Source: Armatimonadota bacterium (GTDB taxonomy: Bacteria; Armatimonadota; Fimbriimonadia; Fimbriimonadales; Fimbriimonadaceae). From it: a stretch of DNA of 64,000 bases. The notes under the pieces were generated by a model. The model was not told the DNA's origin and did no database searches. It saw only the letters and a program-made list of their open reading frames with translations. Of the stretch, positions 18,203 through 26,596 are shown one piece after another. The position numbers and the translations under genes are program-made. The stretch spans positions 310,001 through 374,000 of the forward strand of contig WGMG01000001.1 in assembly GCA_016125185.1 (NCBI GenBank), written 5' to 3'. Numbering within the stretch: the stretch's first letter is position 1; each line of letters opens with the position of its first letter.

Positions 18203-19510
18203 TTAGAGCCCGAGAATCGTCATGAGTTTGCTGACGACCTTGACAGGATCATGTCGGACGTAATCGGTGTCCGACATGAAGTTGCCGGGAATGACTCGGA
18301 GGCCCATCGCTTTGATACGGTCGATGTCGGGATCGACGAAGATTTGGCCGAACGCGCGGTACTTTTCCAACGAGGCATCCGACGGGACGCCGGTATTGAC
18401 GAGGACGTAGTCGAATACTCGCTCGCGCACCTGCTGCATGATGGCGCCGACGTGCTCACTGGCGCTGAAGGTGTCGCTTTCGCCCTTTTGGGTCATCACG
18501 TTACAGATATAGACCTTGATGGCCTTGCTGCTCTTGAGCGCTTCGGCCACGCCGGGGATCAGTAGATTGGGGATCACCGACGTGTAGACGCTCCCGGGGC
18601 CGATACAGATGAGGTCGGCGTCGGCGATGGCGTCGAGCGCCGGTTGGTAGGGGTGTACGTTTTCTGGCGCGAGCTTCAGTTCGCGAATCTTGCGACCGGC
18701 TTCGACGATGGCGGTTTCGCCGGAGATTTCGACACCGTCGTCGAGAAGGGCCCGCAAGCCGACGTGGTCGAGCGTGGACGGCATCACCTGCCCGCGGATA
18801 GCGAGAACCTTGGACGCGTAGTTAATGGCTTTCTCGAAGTCGCCATGGGCGAGGTCGACGAGGGCGGCGATGAGCAGGTTGCCAAGCGAGTGCCCGCTGA
18901 GTGCGCCGCTATCCATAAAGCGGTGTTGGAAAAGGTCAGTCATCGCCTTTTCGGCGTCGGCCAGCGCGACCAGGCAGTTTCGAATGTCGCCGGGCGGGAT
19001 CATCCCTTTTTCCTGGATGAGGCGTCCCGACGACCCGCCGTCGTCGGTAACCGTCACGATCGCGGTGATGTTCGATGAATGCTTCTTCCATCCGCGCAGG
19101 AGCGTGGAAAGACCGGTGCCGCCGCCGAGGGTGACGATGCGCGGACCTTGGGCCAGTTGTTGACGTTGGAGGAAAAGGTCGACGCGGCCCGCCTTGAGGT
19201 CGGGGTCGAGGGTTTCAACGACGTGGATGAAGACGCCTCGGATGGCGAACACGATGAGGGCGATGCCGAGCAGGAAGAGGGTTGCGCCGGTCCAGTGGAT
19301 AACCGCGTCGGTGGCGTCCGGTCCCAGAGTTGCCTCGATGATCGACGACATCATGTCGTTGAGCACCCGGATCGACCCCTGAATCTGCGTGTTGAACGCC
19401 ATCAGCGCGCCGATGACGACCGACACGATGCCGAGTAGGCTGAGGAGAACTCCCTTGACGAGTCCTCTGGTTGGGGCAATTGCGTTACGCAGTCGGTGTC
19501 GCCGGGTCAC
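18203..19510 (-). CDS. YvcK/GlmR-like (CofD-fold) protein with membrane anchor
   Basis: 435 aa. The core, from about residue 115, has VTLGGGTGLSTLLRGWK, TVTDDGGSSGRL, PPGDIRNCLVALAD, SGHSLGNLLIAAL and the GPGSVYTSVIPNLLI motif of the YvcK family. YvcK (GlmR) binds UDP-GlcNAc and affects central carbon use and wall precursor supply in Firmicutes. Classical members are about 320 aa and soluble. This one has an extra N-terminal region with two membrane segments (about 20-42 and 70-92), which would place it at the inner membrane. Its ATG overlaps the preceding small membrane gene by four bases, so the two are coupled. Confidence 0.88.
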   Translation of the reverse strand: MTRRHRLRNAIAPTRGLVKGVLLSLLGIVSVVIGALMAFNTQIQGSIRVLNDMMSSIIEATLGPDATDAVIHWTGATLFLLGIALIVFAIRGVFIHVVETLDPDLKAGRVDLFLQRQQLAQGPRIVTLGGGTGLSTLLRGWKKHSSNITAIVTVTDDGGSSGRLIQEKGMIPPGDIRNCLVALADAEKAMTDLFQHRFMDSGALSGHSLGNLLIAALVDLAHGDFEKAINYASKVLAIRGQVMPSTLDHVGLRALLDDGVEISGETAIVEAGRKIRELKLAPENVHPYQPALDAIADADLICIGPGSVYTSVIPNLLIPGVAEALKSSKAIKVYICNVMTQKGESDTFSASEHVGAIMQQVRERVFDYVLVNTGVPSDASLEKYRAFGQIFVDPDIDRIKAMGLRVIPGNFMSDTDYVRHDPVKVVSKLMTILGL

Positions 19511-19899
19511 TCTTTGTCATCGGGCAAAAAGACACCCAATACTCCGTTAATCAAGGATATGAGCAAGGACGCGACGAATGCGGCAAGGAAACCCTGCGTT
19601 CCGGAATTCTTAATCGAAAAGCCTAAATTGAAGCTCGCGGCAAAGTAGAGAACGGCGGCGTTCACGACGAGCGAGAACAGTCCCAGCGTCAGGCAGCTCA
19701 GCGGAAGCGTAATGAATTTCAGGAATTTTCCGAGCGTCGCGTTGAGAAAGGCTAGCAGAGCGACTCCGATCATGAGCACGATCCATTGTCCGACGTCCTT
19801 CGCGAAGACCTGAAAGCCCAGCCCCAACGCCTGGCACAGAATCGACGTGGCGAAGACCGAAACTGCCAATAAAACCCACCGGAGTCCTAACCGTTTCAT
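19507..19899 (-). CDS. YvlD / phage-holin-family-4-like small membrane protein
   Basis: 130 aa with four hydrophobic segments. The TLPLSCLTLGLFSLVVNAAVLYFAA block and the C-terminal FVASLLISLINGVLG are typical of PF04020 (YvlD-like). Despite the holin label, these are chromosomal membrane proteins of unknown role. It is the first gene of a two-gene unit with the YvcK-like protein, and divergent from mutS with about 44 bases between starts. Confidence 0.8.
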   Translation of the reverse strand: MKRLGLRWVLLAVSVFATSILCQALGLGFQVFAKDVGQWIVLMIGVALLAFLNATLGKFLKFITLPLSCLTLGLFSLVVNAAVLYFAASFNLGFSIKNSGTQGFLAAFVASLLISLINGVLGVFLPDDKE

Positions 19900-19943
19900 C
19901 TTTGCTCAGATTCATTATGACGCGAGTCATACTTTTGAAGGGC

Positions 19944-22505
19944 ATGACCGCAAAAACGCCGATGCTGCAGCAATACTTCACCGCCAAAGCCGAACACCCC
20001 GGGGTTCTCTTGGCCATGAGGGTCGGCGACTTCTATGAATTTTACGGCGAAGATGCAGAAACCGCTGCATCGGCCCTCGAAATAACCCTCACGGCCAAGG
20101 CAGACGGTGGGGACAAAATCCCTATGGCGGGGGTGCCGTTCCACTCTGTGGAGCGCTATCTGGCCCGCTTGCTCCAAAAGGGATACAAGGTCGCCATTTG
20201 CGATCAGCTTGAGGATCCCAAAACCGCCAAGGGGCTGGTGAAGCGCGGCATCACCCGCGTCATGACTCCCGGCACGGTGCTTGAAGACTCCCTATTGGAG
20301 TCGGGCCGGAACAACTTTTTGGCCGCGCTCTGCGTCAGCGATGGGAATCTGGGCCTGGCGATTTTGGACCCCTCGACCGGCGAATTTCAGGTGACCGAGA
20401 TCACGGGTTCGGAGTCGCAGGAGCGTTTGTTGCAGGAACTAGCCCGGCTTCGGCCTACCGAACTTCTGCTCGGGAAGGACTTAGAGGCGTACGGCGAGGT
20501 CGCACGGTCGGCCCTGGGAACGATGACCACCGATTTCAACCAGCCGAGGCTGGATCAGGCGACGCGCAAGCTTTCCGAGGTCCTGCATGTGTCGTCGCTG
20601 AGCGGGTTTGGCTGTGCGGATAAGCCAGCGGCGATCACGGCGGCGTCGATGATCGTGGCGTATGCGGAGCGAAACCACGTTTCATTAGATCACCTTCAAG
20701 GGTTGGCGACGTACTCGGTCGACGGCTTCATGCGGCTGGACCCAGCCACGCGGCGGTCGCTGGAGCTGACGCAGAACCTCGCCGACGGTTCGCGCAAGTA
20801 CACGCTGTTGGGCGTGCTGGACACCACGCGCACCCCGATGGGTGCACGGCTATTGCGGCGATGGGTCGAGCAACCGCTTCTGGATCGGGACGAGATCAAG
20901 CGGCGGCACGACGCGGTGGCGCGGTTCATGGGCTCGTCGATCCATCGCGGCGATCTTCGGGATGCGCTAGCCGGATTGTCGGATATCGAGCGGTTGGTGT
21001 CGCGATGCTCGGCCAATTTGGCGGGGCCGCGGGACTTGGCGGCGTTGCGGCAGACGCTGATCAACCTGCCGAAAGTGCTCCAACCAGCCGAGAAGCTGGG
21101 CTTCGGCCGGATTCAAGAGCTGATCGAGCAGGTGCAATCGCACGGCGACCTATCGAAGCTGTTGACCCAGTCGATCGTGCCTGAGCCGCCGCACACGGTG
21201 CGCGACGGCGGCGTCATCCGTGAGGGTCACGACCACGAACTCGACAAACTGCGCGAGCTATCTCGAAACGGGAAGGGCTTCATCGCCGCCCTAGAGGCCA
21301 AGGAGCGCGAGACGACTGGCATCGGCAACCTCAAGATTGGCTTCAATTCGGTCTTTGGCTACTTCATCGAGGTGACCAAGACTAATTTGGACAAGGTGCC
21401 AGAGCATTACATCCGCAAGCAAACGACTGCGAATGCCGAACGGTACATCACTGCCGAGCTAAAGGACCAGGAGGCCCAGGTGCTGGGGGCGGAGGAGAAG
21501 GCGACGGCGCTGGAGTCCGACCTGTTCCACCGGGTGCGCCTGCGGGTGGCCGAACATGCCGGTTCACTTTTGCAGACGGCCCGCGCGGTGGCGGAGATCG
21601 ACGTGCTGTCGAACTTTGCCGACGTGGCGGTTCAGCGGCAGTACGTGCGACCCGAGGTCGTCGAGGACGATGTGCTTGGCTACCATTCGGGGCGACACGC
21701 GGTGGTCGAGGCGAACACGTCGAATTTCGTGCCGAACGACCTCGATCTCGGCGAGGAGTCGCCTCGGTGCCTCATCATCACGGGGCCGAACATGGCGGGC
21801 AAATCGACCTTCCTGCGCCAGACGGCGCTGGTGACCCTGATGGCGCAGATTGGGGCATACGTTCCGGCGAAGGATGCGCGGGTCGGAATCTGCGACCGCA
21901 TCTTCGCGCGCATTGGCGCGAAGGATGAACTGGCCCACGGCCAAAGCACGTTCATGGTGGAAATGGTCGAGTCGGCGAACATCTTGAACCACGCGACTGA
22001 GAGGAGCCTTGTGATTTTGGATGAAGTCGGACGAGGAACCTCGACTTATGATGGTTTGGCTATCGCGTGGGCGATGATCGAGCATTTGGTCGGCGTTCAG
22101 GCCAAAACGCTTTTTGCCACCCACTACCACCAGCTCAACGAGTTGGAGAAGGATATGCCGACGGTGCGAAATTTTCGCGTGGCGGTGGAAGAGTTTGGCG
22201 ATGAGATTGTGTGGACGCACCGGGTCCTGCCCGGCGGGGCGGATCGCTCGTATGGCATCCACGTGGCACGCATGGCCGGGGTTCCTTCACCCGTGTTGAT
22301 TCGGGCGCAGGAGATTTTGGGCGAGTTGGAAGAGACCAAACCGCCTCAGGCGGTGCCCGTGACGACGCAGAGATTGCAGATGACGCTGTTTGAAGCCGAG
22401 CGTCCGCCGGTGCTGGATGAACTAGAGAAGGTGAACGTCAACGCCCTCACGCCGCTTGAGGCGCTGAAACTGTTGGACGATTGGAAGCGGAAGTTTAGCG
22501 GCTGA
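19944..22505 (+). CDS. mutS: DNA mismatch repair protein MutS
   Basis: 853 aa from the ATG at 19944 (MTAKTPMLQQYF). In-frame TTG 19902 and ATG 19917 lie upstream, but family N-termini begin near TPMLQQY, and a TACTTT box ends eight bases before 19944. Domains in order: mismatch-binding (GDFYEFYGEDA with the Phe-X-Glu motif), connector, core/lever, clamp, and the ATPase with Walker A GPNMAGKSTF (near 614), Walker B VILDEVGRGTSTYDG and the FATHYHQLNEL switch. It recognises mispairs and recruits MutL, which is not nearby. The C-terminal helix-turn-helix dimer region is present (LTPLEALKLLDDWKRKF). Confidence 0.96.
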   Translation: MTAKTPMLQQYFTAKAEHPGVLLAMRVGDFYEFYGEDAETAASALEITLTAKADGGDKIPMAGVPFHSVERYLARLLQKGYKVAICDQLEDPKTAKGLVKRGITRVMTPGTVLEDSLLESGRNNFLAALCVSDGNLGLAILDPSTGEFQVTEITGSESQERLLQELARLRPTELLLGKDLEAYGEVARSALGTMTTDFNQPRLDQATRKLSEVLHVSSLSGFGCADKPAAITAASMIVAYAERNHVSLDHLQGLATYSVDGFMRLDPATRRSLELTQNLADGSRKYTLLGVLDTTRTPMGARLLRRWVEQPLLDRDEIKRRHDAVARFMGSSIHRGDLRDALAGLSDIERLVSRCSANLAGPRDLAALRQTLINLPKVLQPAEKLGFGRIQELIEQVQSHGDLSKLLTQSIVPEPPHTVRDGGVIREGHDHELDKLRELSRNGKGFIAALEAKERETTGIGNLKIGFNSVFGYFIEVTKTNLDKVPEHYIRKQTTANAERYITAELKDQEAQVLGAEEKATALESDLFHRVRLRVAEHAGSLLQTARAVAEIDVLSNFADVAVQRQYVRPEVVEDDVLGYHSGRHAVVEANTSNFVPNDLDLGEESPRCLIITGPNMAGKSTFLRQTALVTLMAQIGAYVPAKDARVGICDRIFARIGAKDELAHGQSTFMVEMVESANILNHATERSLVILDEVGRGTSTYDGLAIAWAMIEHLVGVQAKTLFATHYHQLNELEKDMPTVRNFRVAVEEFGDEIVWTHRVLPGGADRSYGIHVARMAGVPSPVLIRAQEILGELEETKPPQAVPVTTQRLQMTLFEAERPPVLDELEKVNVNALTPLEALKLLDDWKRKFSG

Positions 22506-22541
22506 CTTTCCCCTCTCCCGGCCTAGCGGCCGTACTCTCCC

Positions 22542-22567
22542 CAATTTTCGCTTTGCGAGAAATTGGA
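22542..22567 (+). other. Dyad in the mutS-alaS gap
   Basis: The 242-base gap 22506-22747 has no gene. It holds a CT-rich CCCCTCTCCCGG stretch resembling the palindromic insert in alaS, then this hairpin (CCAATTT..CGC / GCG..AAATTGG, 3-base loop) without a T-run, and near 22698-22725 an imperfect direct repeat of ACTGCC/ACTGC. It may be a weak mutS terminator or repeat debris. Confidence 0.45.
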
Positions 22568-22747
22568 GAAAGAGTCCTAATCGCCTTCAATGGCCCTGTT
22601 TGATTATGGTAGGAGTATGTCTTCCCATAAAATGAATCGTCTTTCCGGTGGCTTGCCCGTTCATCATCGTGAACTAGATCAGGGCATTCTTCTGCCAACT
22701 GCCGACTGCCAACTGCTGACTCTTGGCTGATCTGTCAAAATGATCCA

Positions 22748-25700
22748 ATGACCGTTCGCGAACTACGCGAGAAATATTTGCGCTTCTTCGAGAGCAAGGG
22801 GCACACGATCCACGATTCTGGGTCGCTGATCCCCGTCGACGTCACCGGACGCCTGGACGAAACCCTGCTCTTCAACGGCGCCGGAATGGTGCAGTTCAAG
22901 CCTTATTTCCGCGGCATCGCAACGCCGCCCAACAAGCGGCTGGTCACCGCCCAGAAGTGCGTGCGAACGGGCGATATCGACGAGGTCGGCGACGACAGCC
23001 ACCTGACCTTTTTCGAGATGCTGGGCAACTTCTCGTTTGGCGATTATTTCAAGAAGGATGCGATTGCGTACTCATGGGAATTCCTCACGAGCAAGGAGTG
23101 GTTGGGGCTCGACCCGAAGCGGCTCTCCTTTACCGTTTTTGAGGAGGATGACGTGGCTTTCGAGTGCTGGTCCTCCCATTTGAAACAAGCGGGCATTGAC
23201 CCGTCGACGCGAATCTTCAAGCTGGACGAAGAGACGAACTACTGGCCGGCGGGATCGTTCACCAAAGGTCCCCCGGGGCCGTGCGGGCCGAACTCGGAGA
23301 TGTTCTATTGGACGAACCCTTCGACCGTGCCCGGAACGCAGGCGGGTGACTACTCGCGTGAGCAGTGGATCGCCGACGACGAGGCGAAGAACTGGCTGGA
23401 GATTTGGAACGACGTGTTCATTCAGTTCGAGTGGCAAGGCGTGCACCGCAACCCCGACCGGCCGTCGGATGGCTACGAAAAGACGGGCATGCCCGATCTT
23501 CCGTTCCAGTCGATCGACACGGGTATGGGTATGGAGCGCACGGTGGCGGTGCTGTCGGGCAAGACGACGGTGTACGAGACCGATGCTTTCCTGCCGATTT
23601 TGGGCAAGATTGACGCGCTTCGAAGCTTTCAGCCCTCACCCGATTCGTCCCTCACCGGCCTCTCCCAAGGAAGAGTCACGACTGGAGATACCTCTCCGGA
23701 TGGAGAGGTCGGTGAGAGAGGTACGAACGAACCGGGTGAGGGGAACTCTTCTCATCGAGAGGCATCCGGCTCTTCTACCCCTCCATCCCCAACCCCTTTG
23801 CTCCCCGAGGAGGAAGGGGCCATCAAGAATGCTAAACGCATCATCGCCGACCATATTCGGACTTCTTGCTTCTGCATTGCGGACGGCGTGCTTCCCGCTA
23901 ACAACGGTCGCGGTTACGTATTGCGACGCCTCATTCGTCGCGCCGTGCTGAAGGGTCAGCGCGTCCTTGGCTTCAATGACCTCTTCATGCACGAGGTGGC
24001 CGAGGCGGTGTTCGACACGTTTGGCGATCATTACACGGAGTTGATCACACGACGTGAGGTCATCGAAGAGACGCTGAAGAGCGAGGAGGCGTTGTTTAGG
24101 AAGACACTCCAGAATGGGGTTGACGCCCTGTATGAGGGATTCATCAAGTGGGCGATGGATCTCTATCCAACATATGTTGATGCCGTCGAACGGGCGCTTA
24201 TCCGCAAGCCTATTGATCAATACCTAATTGATCTAGTTAACAAGTTCCCATCGAACACGTTTTCAAGTTCGGAGTCAAATTTCCGCACTGGTATGCAACA
24301 AATGGAGCGAGTCATTACTTCAGGCGAGTTAGGTCGTGTTCTATCTTCGATCGCCTCTGAATTGAGAGCTCAGGTCTTGCCAGATGAACTCAAACATTAC
24401 GCGTCAAAGACGTACGTATTAAGCGGAAAGCGCGCATTCTTCTTATATGACTCGCTTGGCTTCCCATTGGAAATAACTCAAGAACTCTGCGCAGAGTCCG
24501 GCATCCCCGTCGACATCGACGGCTACGAAGCCGCAATGAAGGAAGCGCAGGAGCGCTCGCGCGGCGCCCAAGGCGAAAAATCGGCCTACTCTGGTATGTC
24601 GGCGGAAAATGAACAAGCGACTGACGACGCTCCATCCGAGACAACGTTTACCGGTTACCATGACGTACAAGAATCTGCAACGCTCGTCCGCATTCGACCC
24701 GTTGCGGCCGGAAAGTACAAAGTCGCGCTCGATCGAACGCCGTTTTACGGCGAATCGGGTGGACAGATTGGCGACACCGGCGAGATTCGAGTCAACGGCA
24801 CCAGCCTGATCGTGGAGAACACGACGAAGAGCGCGGGCACGTGGTGGCACGATGTCATCGGTCAAGGTGTGGAGAGCCTGCTGGGCAAGCCGGTCGAGGC
24901 GATCGTCGATGCAAAGCGGCGCGCGCGAATCAAGCGCAACCACACGGCCACTCACCTGCTTCAGGCCGCCTTGCGGCAGGTGCTGGGTACGAGCGTGACC
25001 CAGGCCGGCTCGTACGTCGGTCCCGACAATCTGCGCTTCGACTTCACGCACGGCAAAGGGATGACGGCCGAGGAGATCGCCGAGGTCGAGCAGATTGTCA
25101 ATGACGAAATCCTGAAGAACATCGACGTGACGACGTACGTGGATCTGCCCATCGACGAGGCTCGAGCGCGGGGCGCGATGGCGCTCTTCGGTGAGAAGTA
25201 TGGCGATAAGGTTCGCATGGTCGAAGTGGGAGATTTCAGCCGCGAGCTGTGCGGCGGCATCCACGTTCGAACGACGGGCGAGATCGGGCTGTTCAAAATC
25301 GTAAGCGAAAGCTCGGCGGCAAGCGGGGTGCGGCGCATCGAGGCGATCACCGGTGAAGGCGCGTACGAGTTTGTCCGCGAGGAAACCGAAGCGGTGAAGG
25401 AGGCGGCGAACCTGTTGAAATCGTCGCCGCGGGACTTGGTGCAGGCCGTCGAGCGAGCCCTGGAGCAACTGAAGGACGAGCGAAAGCGGCGCGAAAAGGC
25501 CGAGATGGCCGCGATGTCGGGCGGTTCGACTGCGAGCGACACCGTGGATGTTGGCGGCGTGACGCTGTGGGTGAAGAACTTTGGCGACGCCGACTCGAAG
25601 ATCGCCAGCCAGGCGGTGGATAACGAAGCGAACGGCAAGCCGAACCAGGTCACTCTGGCGGCGGTGGTTGGCGACAAGGTGACGTTTATTTGCAAGGTCG

Positions 25701-25876
25701 GACCCGATGCGGTGGCCAAGGGTGCCCACGCGGGGAACTTGGTGCGCGAGATCGCCAAGATTGCAGGTGGTGGCGGTGGTGGCCGACCAGACTTCGCGAC
25801 GGCGGGCGGAAAGGATCCCGGGAAAGTCGAAGGAGCCCTCGCGGCGGCGGAAGGTCTGCTGAAGGCTCAGTTGTAG
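22748..25876 (+). CDS. alaS: Alanyl-tRNA synthetase with two internal insertions
   Basis: 1042 aa against a usual 870-890. Class II catalytic domain (ELREKYLRFFESKGH, FNGAGMVQFKPYF, CVRTGDIDEVG, LPFQSIDTGMGMER), tRNA-recognition helices, editing domain with HxxxH in NHTATHLL and the CGGIH zinc/editing motif, and C-Ala (GGGGGGRPDFATAGG) are all present, so the enzyme should be active. The excess is in two places: about 60 Pro/Ser/Glu-rich residues at 297-358, encoded by a palindrome (23633-23743) plus flanking CT-rich DNA, and about 90 residues at 465-554 encoded by AT-richer DNA. Both lie between conserved blocks and keep the frame. Confidence 0.95.
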   Translation: MTVRELREKYLRFFESKGHTIHDSGSLIPVDVTGRLDETLLFNGAGMVQFKPYFRGIATPPNKRLVTAQKCVRTGDIDEVGDDSHLTFFEMLGNFSFGDYFKKDAIAYSWEFLTSKEWLGLDPKRLSFTVFEEDDVAFECWSSHLKQAGIDPSTRIFKLDEETNYWPAGSFTKGPPGPCGPNSEMFYWTNPSTVPGTQAGDYSREQWIADDEAKNWLEIWNDVFIQFEWQGVHRNPDRPSDGYEKTGMPDLPFQSIDTGMGMERTVAVLSGKTTVYETDAFLPILGKIDALRSFQPSPDSSLTGLSQGRVTTGDTSPDGEVGERGTNEPGEGNSSHREASGSSTPPSPTPLLPEEEGAIKNAKRIIADHIRTSCFCIADGVLPANNGRGYVLRRLIRRAVLKGQRVLGFNDLFMHEVAEAVFDTFGDHYTELITRREVIEETLKSEEALFRKTLQNGVDALYEGFIKWAMDLYPTYVDAVERALIRKPIDQYLIDLVNKFPSNTFSSSESNFRTGMQQMERVITSGELGRVLSSIASELRAQVLPDELKHYASKTYVLSGKRAFFLYDSLGFPLEITQELCAESGIPVDIDGYEAAMKEAQERSRGAQGEKSAYSGMSAENEQATDDAPSETTFTGYHDVQESATLVRIRPVAAGKYKVALDRTPFYGESGGQIGDTGEIRVNGTSLIVENTTKSAGTWWHDVIGQGVESLLGKPVEAIVDAKRRARIKRNHTATHLLQAALRQVLGTSVTQAGSYVGPDNLRFDFTHGKGMTAEEIAEVEQIVNDEILKNIDVTTYVDLPIDEARARGAMALFGEKYGDKVRMVEVGDFSRELCGGIHVRTTGEIGLFKIVSESSAASGVRRIEAITGEGAYEFVREETEAVKEAANLLKSSPRDLVQAVERALEQLKDERKRREKAEMAAMSGGSTASDTVDVGGVTLWVKNFGDADSKIASQAVDNEANGKPNQVTLAAVVGDKVTFICKVGPDAVAKGAHAGNLVREIAKIAGGGGGGRPDFATAGGKDPGKVEGALAAAEGLLKAQL
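23633..23743. repeat. Palindromic (REP/MITE-like) element inserted in frame in alaS
   Basis: The left arm begins CCCTCACCCGATTCGT and continues CTCACCGGCCTCTCC; the right arm is its imperfect reverse complement ending GGGTGAGGGG, giving a fold-back of about 111 bases. A second GC-rich half-palindrome continues to about 23820. It encodes low-complexity Pro/Ser/Gly/Glu residues in a region where other AlaRS have a short linker. Confidence 0.75.
24141..24411 (+). other. Base-composition island inside alaS
   Basis: From just after ..GVDALYEG to just before TYVLSGKRAFFLYDS the DNA is visibly AT-richer than the surroundings and uses codons rare in neighbours (TTA, ATT, TCA, AAT). It encodes a helical segment (ISSIASEL-type pattern, VDAVERALIRKPIDQYL) absent from typical AlaRS at this point. 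Confidence 0.6.
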
Positions 25877-25900
25877 GCGAGCGGTCTTTCAAAGGAGGGT

Positions 25901-25962
25901 GGACTCTTTGGGAGTGCGCGAACCTGTTCGCGCTTTGAGACTGCGAAGCTTGCTTCGCTGAA
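25901..25962 (+). repeat. Left REP-like repeat of the RAYT unit
   Basis: Double hairpin, outer end CTTTGGGAGTGC and inner end GCTTCGCTGAA, directly before the RAYT promoter box. Confidence 0.8.
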
Positions 25963-25975
25963 TTCGAGCAGTGGT

Positions 25976-25981
25976 TAGAAT
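25976..25981 (+). promoter_or_regulatory. -10-like box TAGAAT for the RAYT gene
   Basis: TAGAAT ends nine bases before the ATG at 25991; no Shine-Dalgarno is visible. Confidence 0.45.
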
Positions 25982-25990
25982 GAAGACGTC

Positions 25991-26515
25991 ATGCATTCGT
26001 GGCCACATGCGCCGAGCAAGTCCGTTACGGAGCCAGGAACGTACTTTGTGACGGCGGCGACCTACCAAAAGGAACACTGGTTTCGTAGCGACGAGAAGTT
26101 GGAATTGCTTCAGAGCATCATTTTTGAAACCTGTCTAGAGTTCGACTTCGAGTTGCAAGCGTGGGCAATATTTGCCAATCACTATCATCTGATTGGTTTC
26201 AACCCGGCAGACATGGGAGTCAAGAAGCTCACTGAGAAGATCCACGGAGTCTCAGCGCGCGAATTGAATCGTCTTGACAACGCCGTCGGGCGAAGGGTTT
26301 GGTACAACATGCGAGATACACGGCTTTCTTTCGAAAAGTCCTATTTGGCCCGCCTGAACTATGTGCATAACAACCCTACGAAGCATGGGTTCGGACCCGC
26401 GCTGAGCTACCCATTCTGCAGTGCCCATTGGTTTGAAACCCACGGTGATCGCTCGTTCATCGAAACGGTCAAGTCGTTTAAGTACGATCAACTCGATATC
26501 GACGACGATTTCTAA
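25991..26515 (+). CDS. REP-associated tyrosine transposase (RAYT, Y1_Tnp family)
   Basis: 174 aa. Single-domain HUH-type nuclease: GTYFVTAATYQ at the first strand, the metal-binding HUH motif in FANHYHLIGF (near residues 63-67), and the catalytic Tyr helix YLARLNYVHNNPTKHGF (Tyr near 122), which matches the usual YIHxNPV pattern. RAYTs cut single-stranded REP hairpins and are thought to spread them. All catalytic residues look intact, and the matching inverted repeats are at both sides, so the unit may still be active. It lies in the alaS-GH3 gap without breaking a gene. Confidence 0.92.
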   Translation: MHSWPHAPSKSVTEPGTYFVTAATYQKEHWFRSDEKLELLQSIIFETCLEFDFELQAWAIFANHYHLIGFNPADMGVKKLTEKIHGVSARELNRLDNAVGRRVWYNMRDTRLSFEKSYLARLNYVHNNPTKHGFGPALSYPFCSAHWFETHGDRSFIETVKSFKYDQLDIDDDF

Positions 26516-26517
26516 CT

Positions 26518-26580
26518 TTCAGCGAAGCAGGCTTCGCAGTACGAAAGCTAACGCAGGCGTTAGCACTCCCAAAGAAGTGG
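26518..26580 (-). repeat. Right REP-like repeat of the RAYT unit (inverted)
   Basis: Reverse-complement copy of 25901-25962 starting three bases after the RAYT stop; its innermost hairpin could also serve as the RAYT transcription end. Confidence 0.8.
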
Positions 26581-26583
26581 GGC

Positions 26584-26589
26584 TAAACT
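26584..26589 (+). promoter_or_regulatory. -10-like box TAAACT for the GH3 gene
   Basis: TAAACT ends seven bases before the ATG at 26597, immediately beyond the right REP-like repeat. Confidence 0.45.
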
Positions 26590-26596
26590 GACAATC

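Larger units (their letters stand above)
25901..26580. mobile_element. RAYT unit: REP-associated transposase between inverted REP-like repeats
   Basis: Two copies of a 62-63 base element face each other around one RAYT gene. Each has CTTTGGGAGTGC, a variable hairpin (GCGAAC..GTTCGC left; TAACGC..GCGTTA right), a spacer ending ACT, and a conserved hairpin GCGAAGCNTGCTTCGC followed by TGAA. Differences in the first hairpin are compensatory, so structure is kept. This is the layout of an autonomous RAYT-REP unit. Confidence 0.85.

Noticed and set aside
19507-19899. Prophage holin
   Set aside because: The family name is historical; no phage genes are nearby and it is coupled to the YvcK-like gene.
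24443-25729. 428-codon antisense frame in alaS
   Set aside because: Arg/His/Leu-rich shadow of the conserved AlaRS editing domain.
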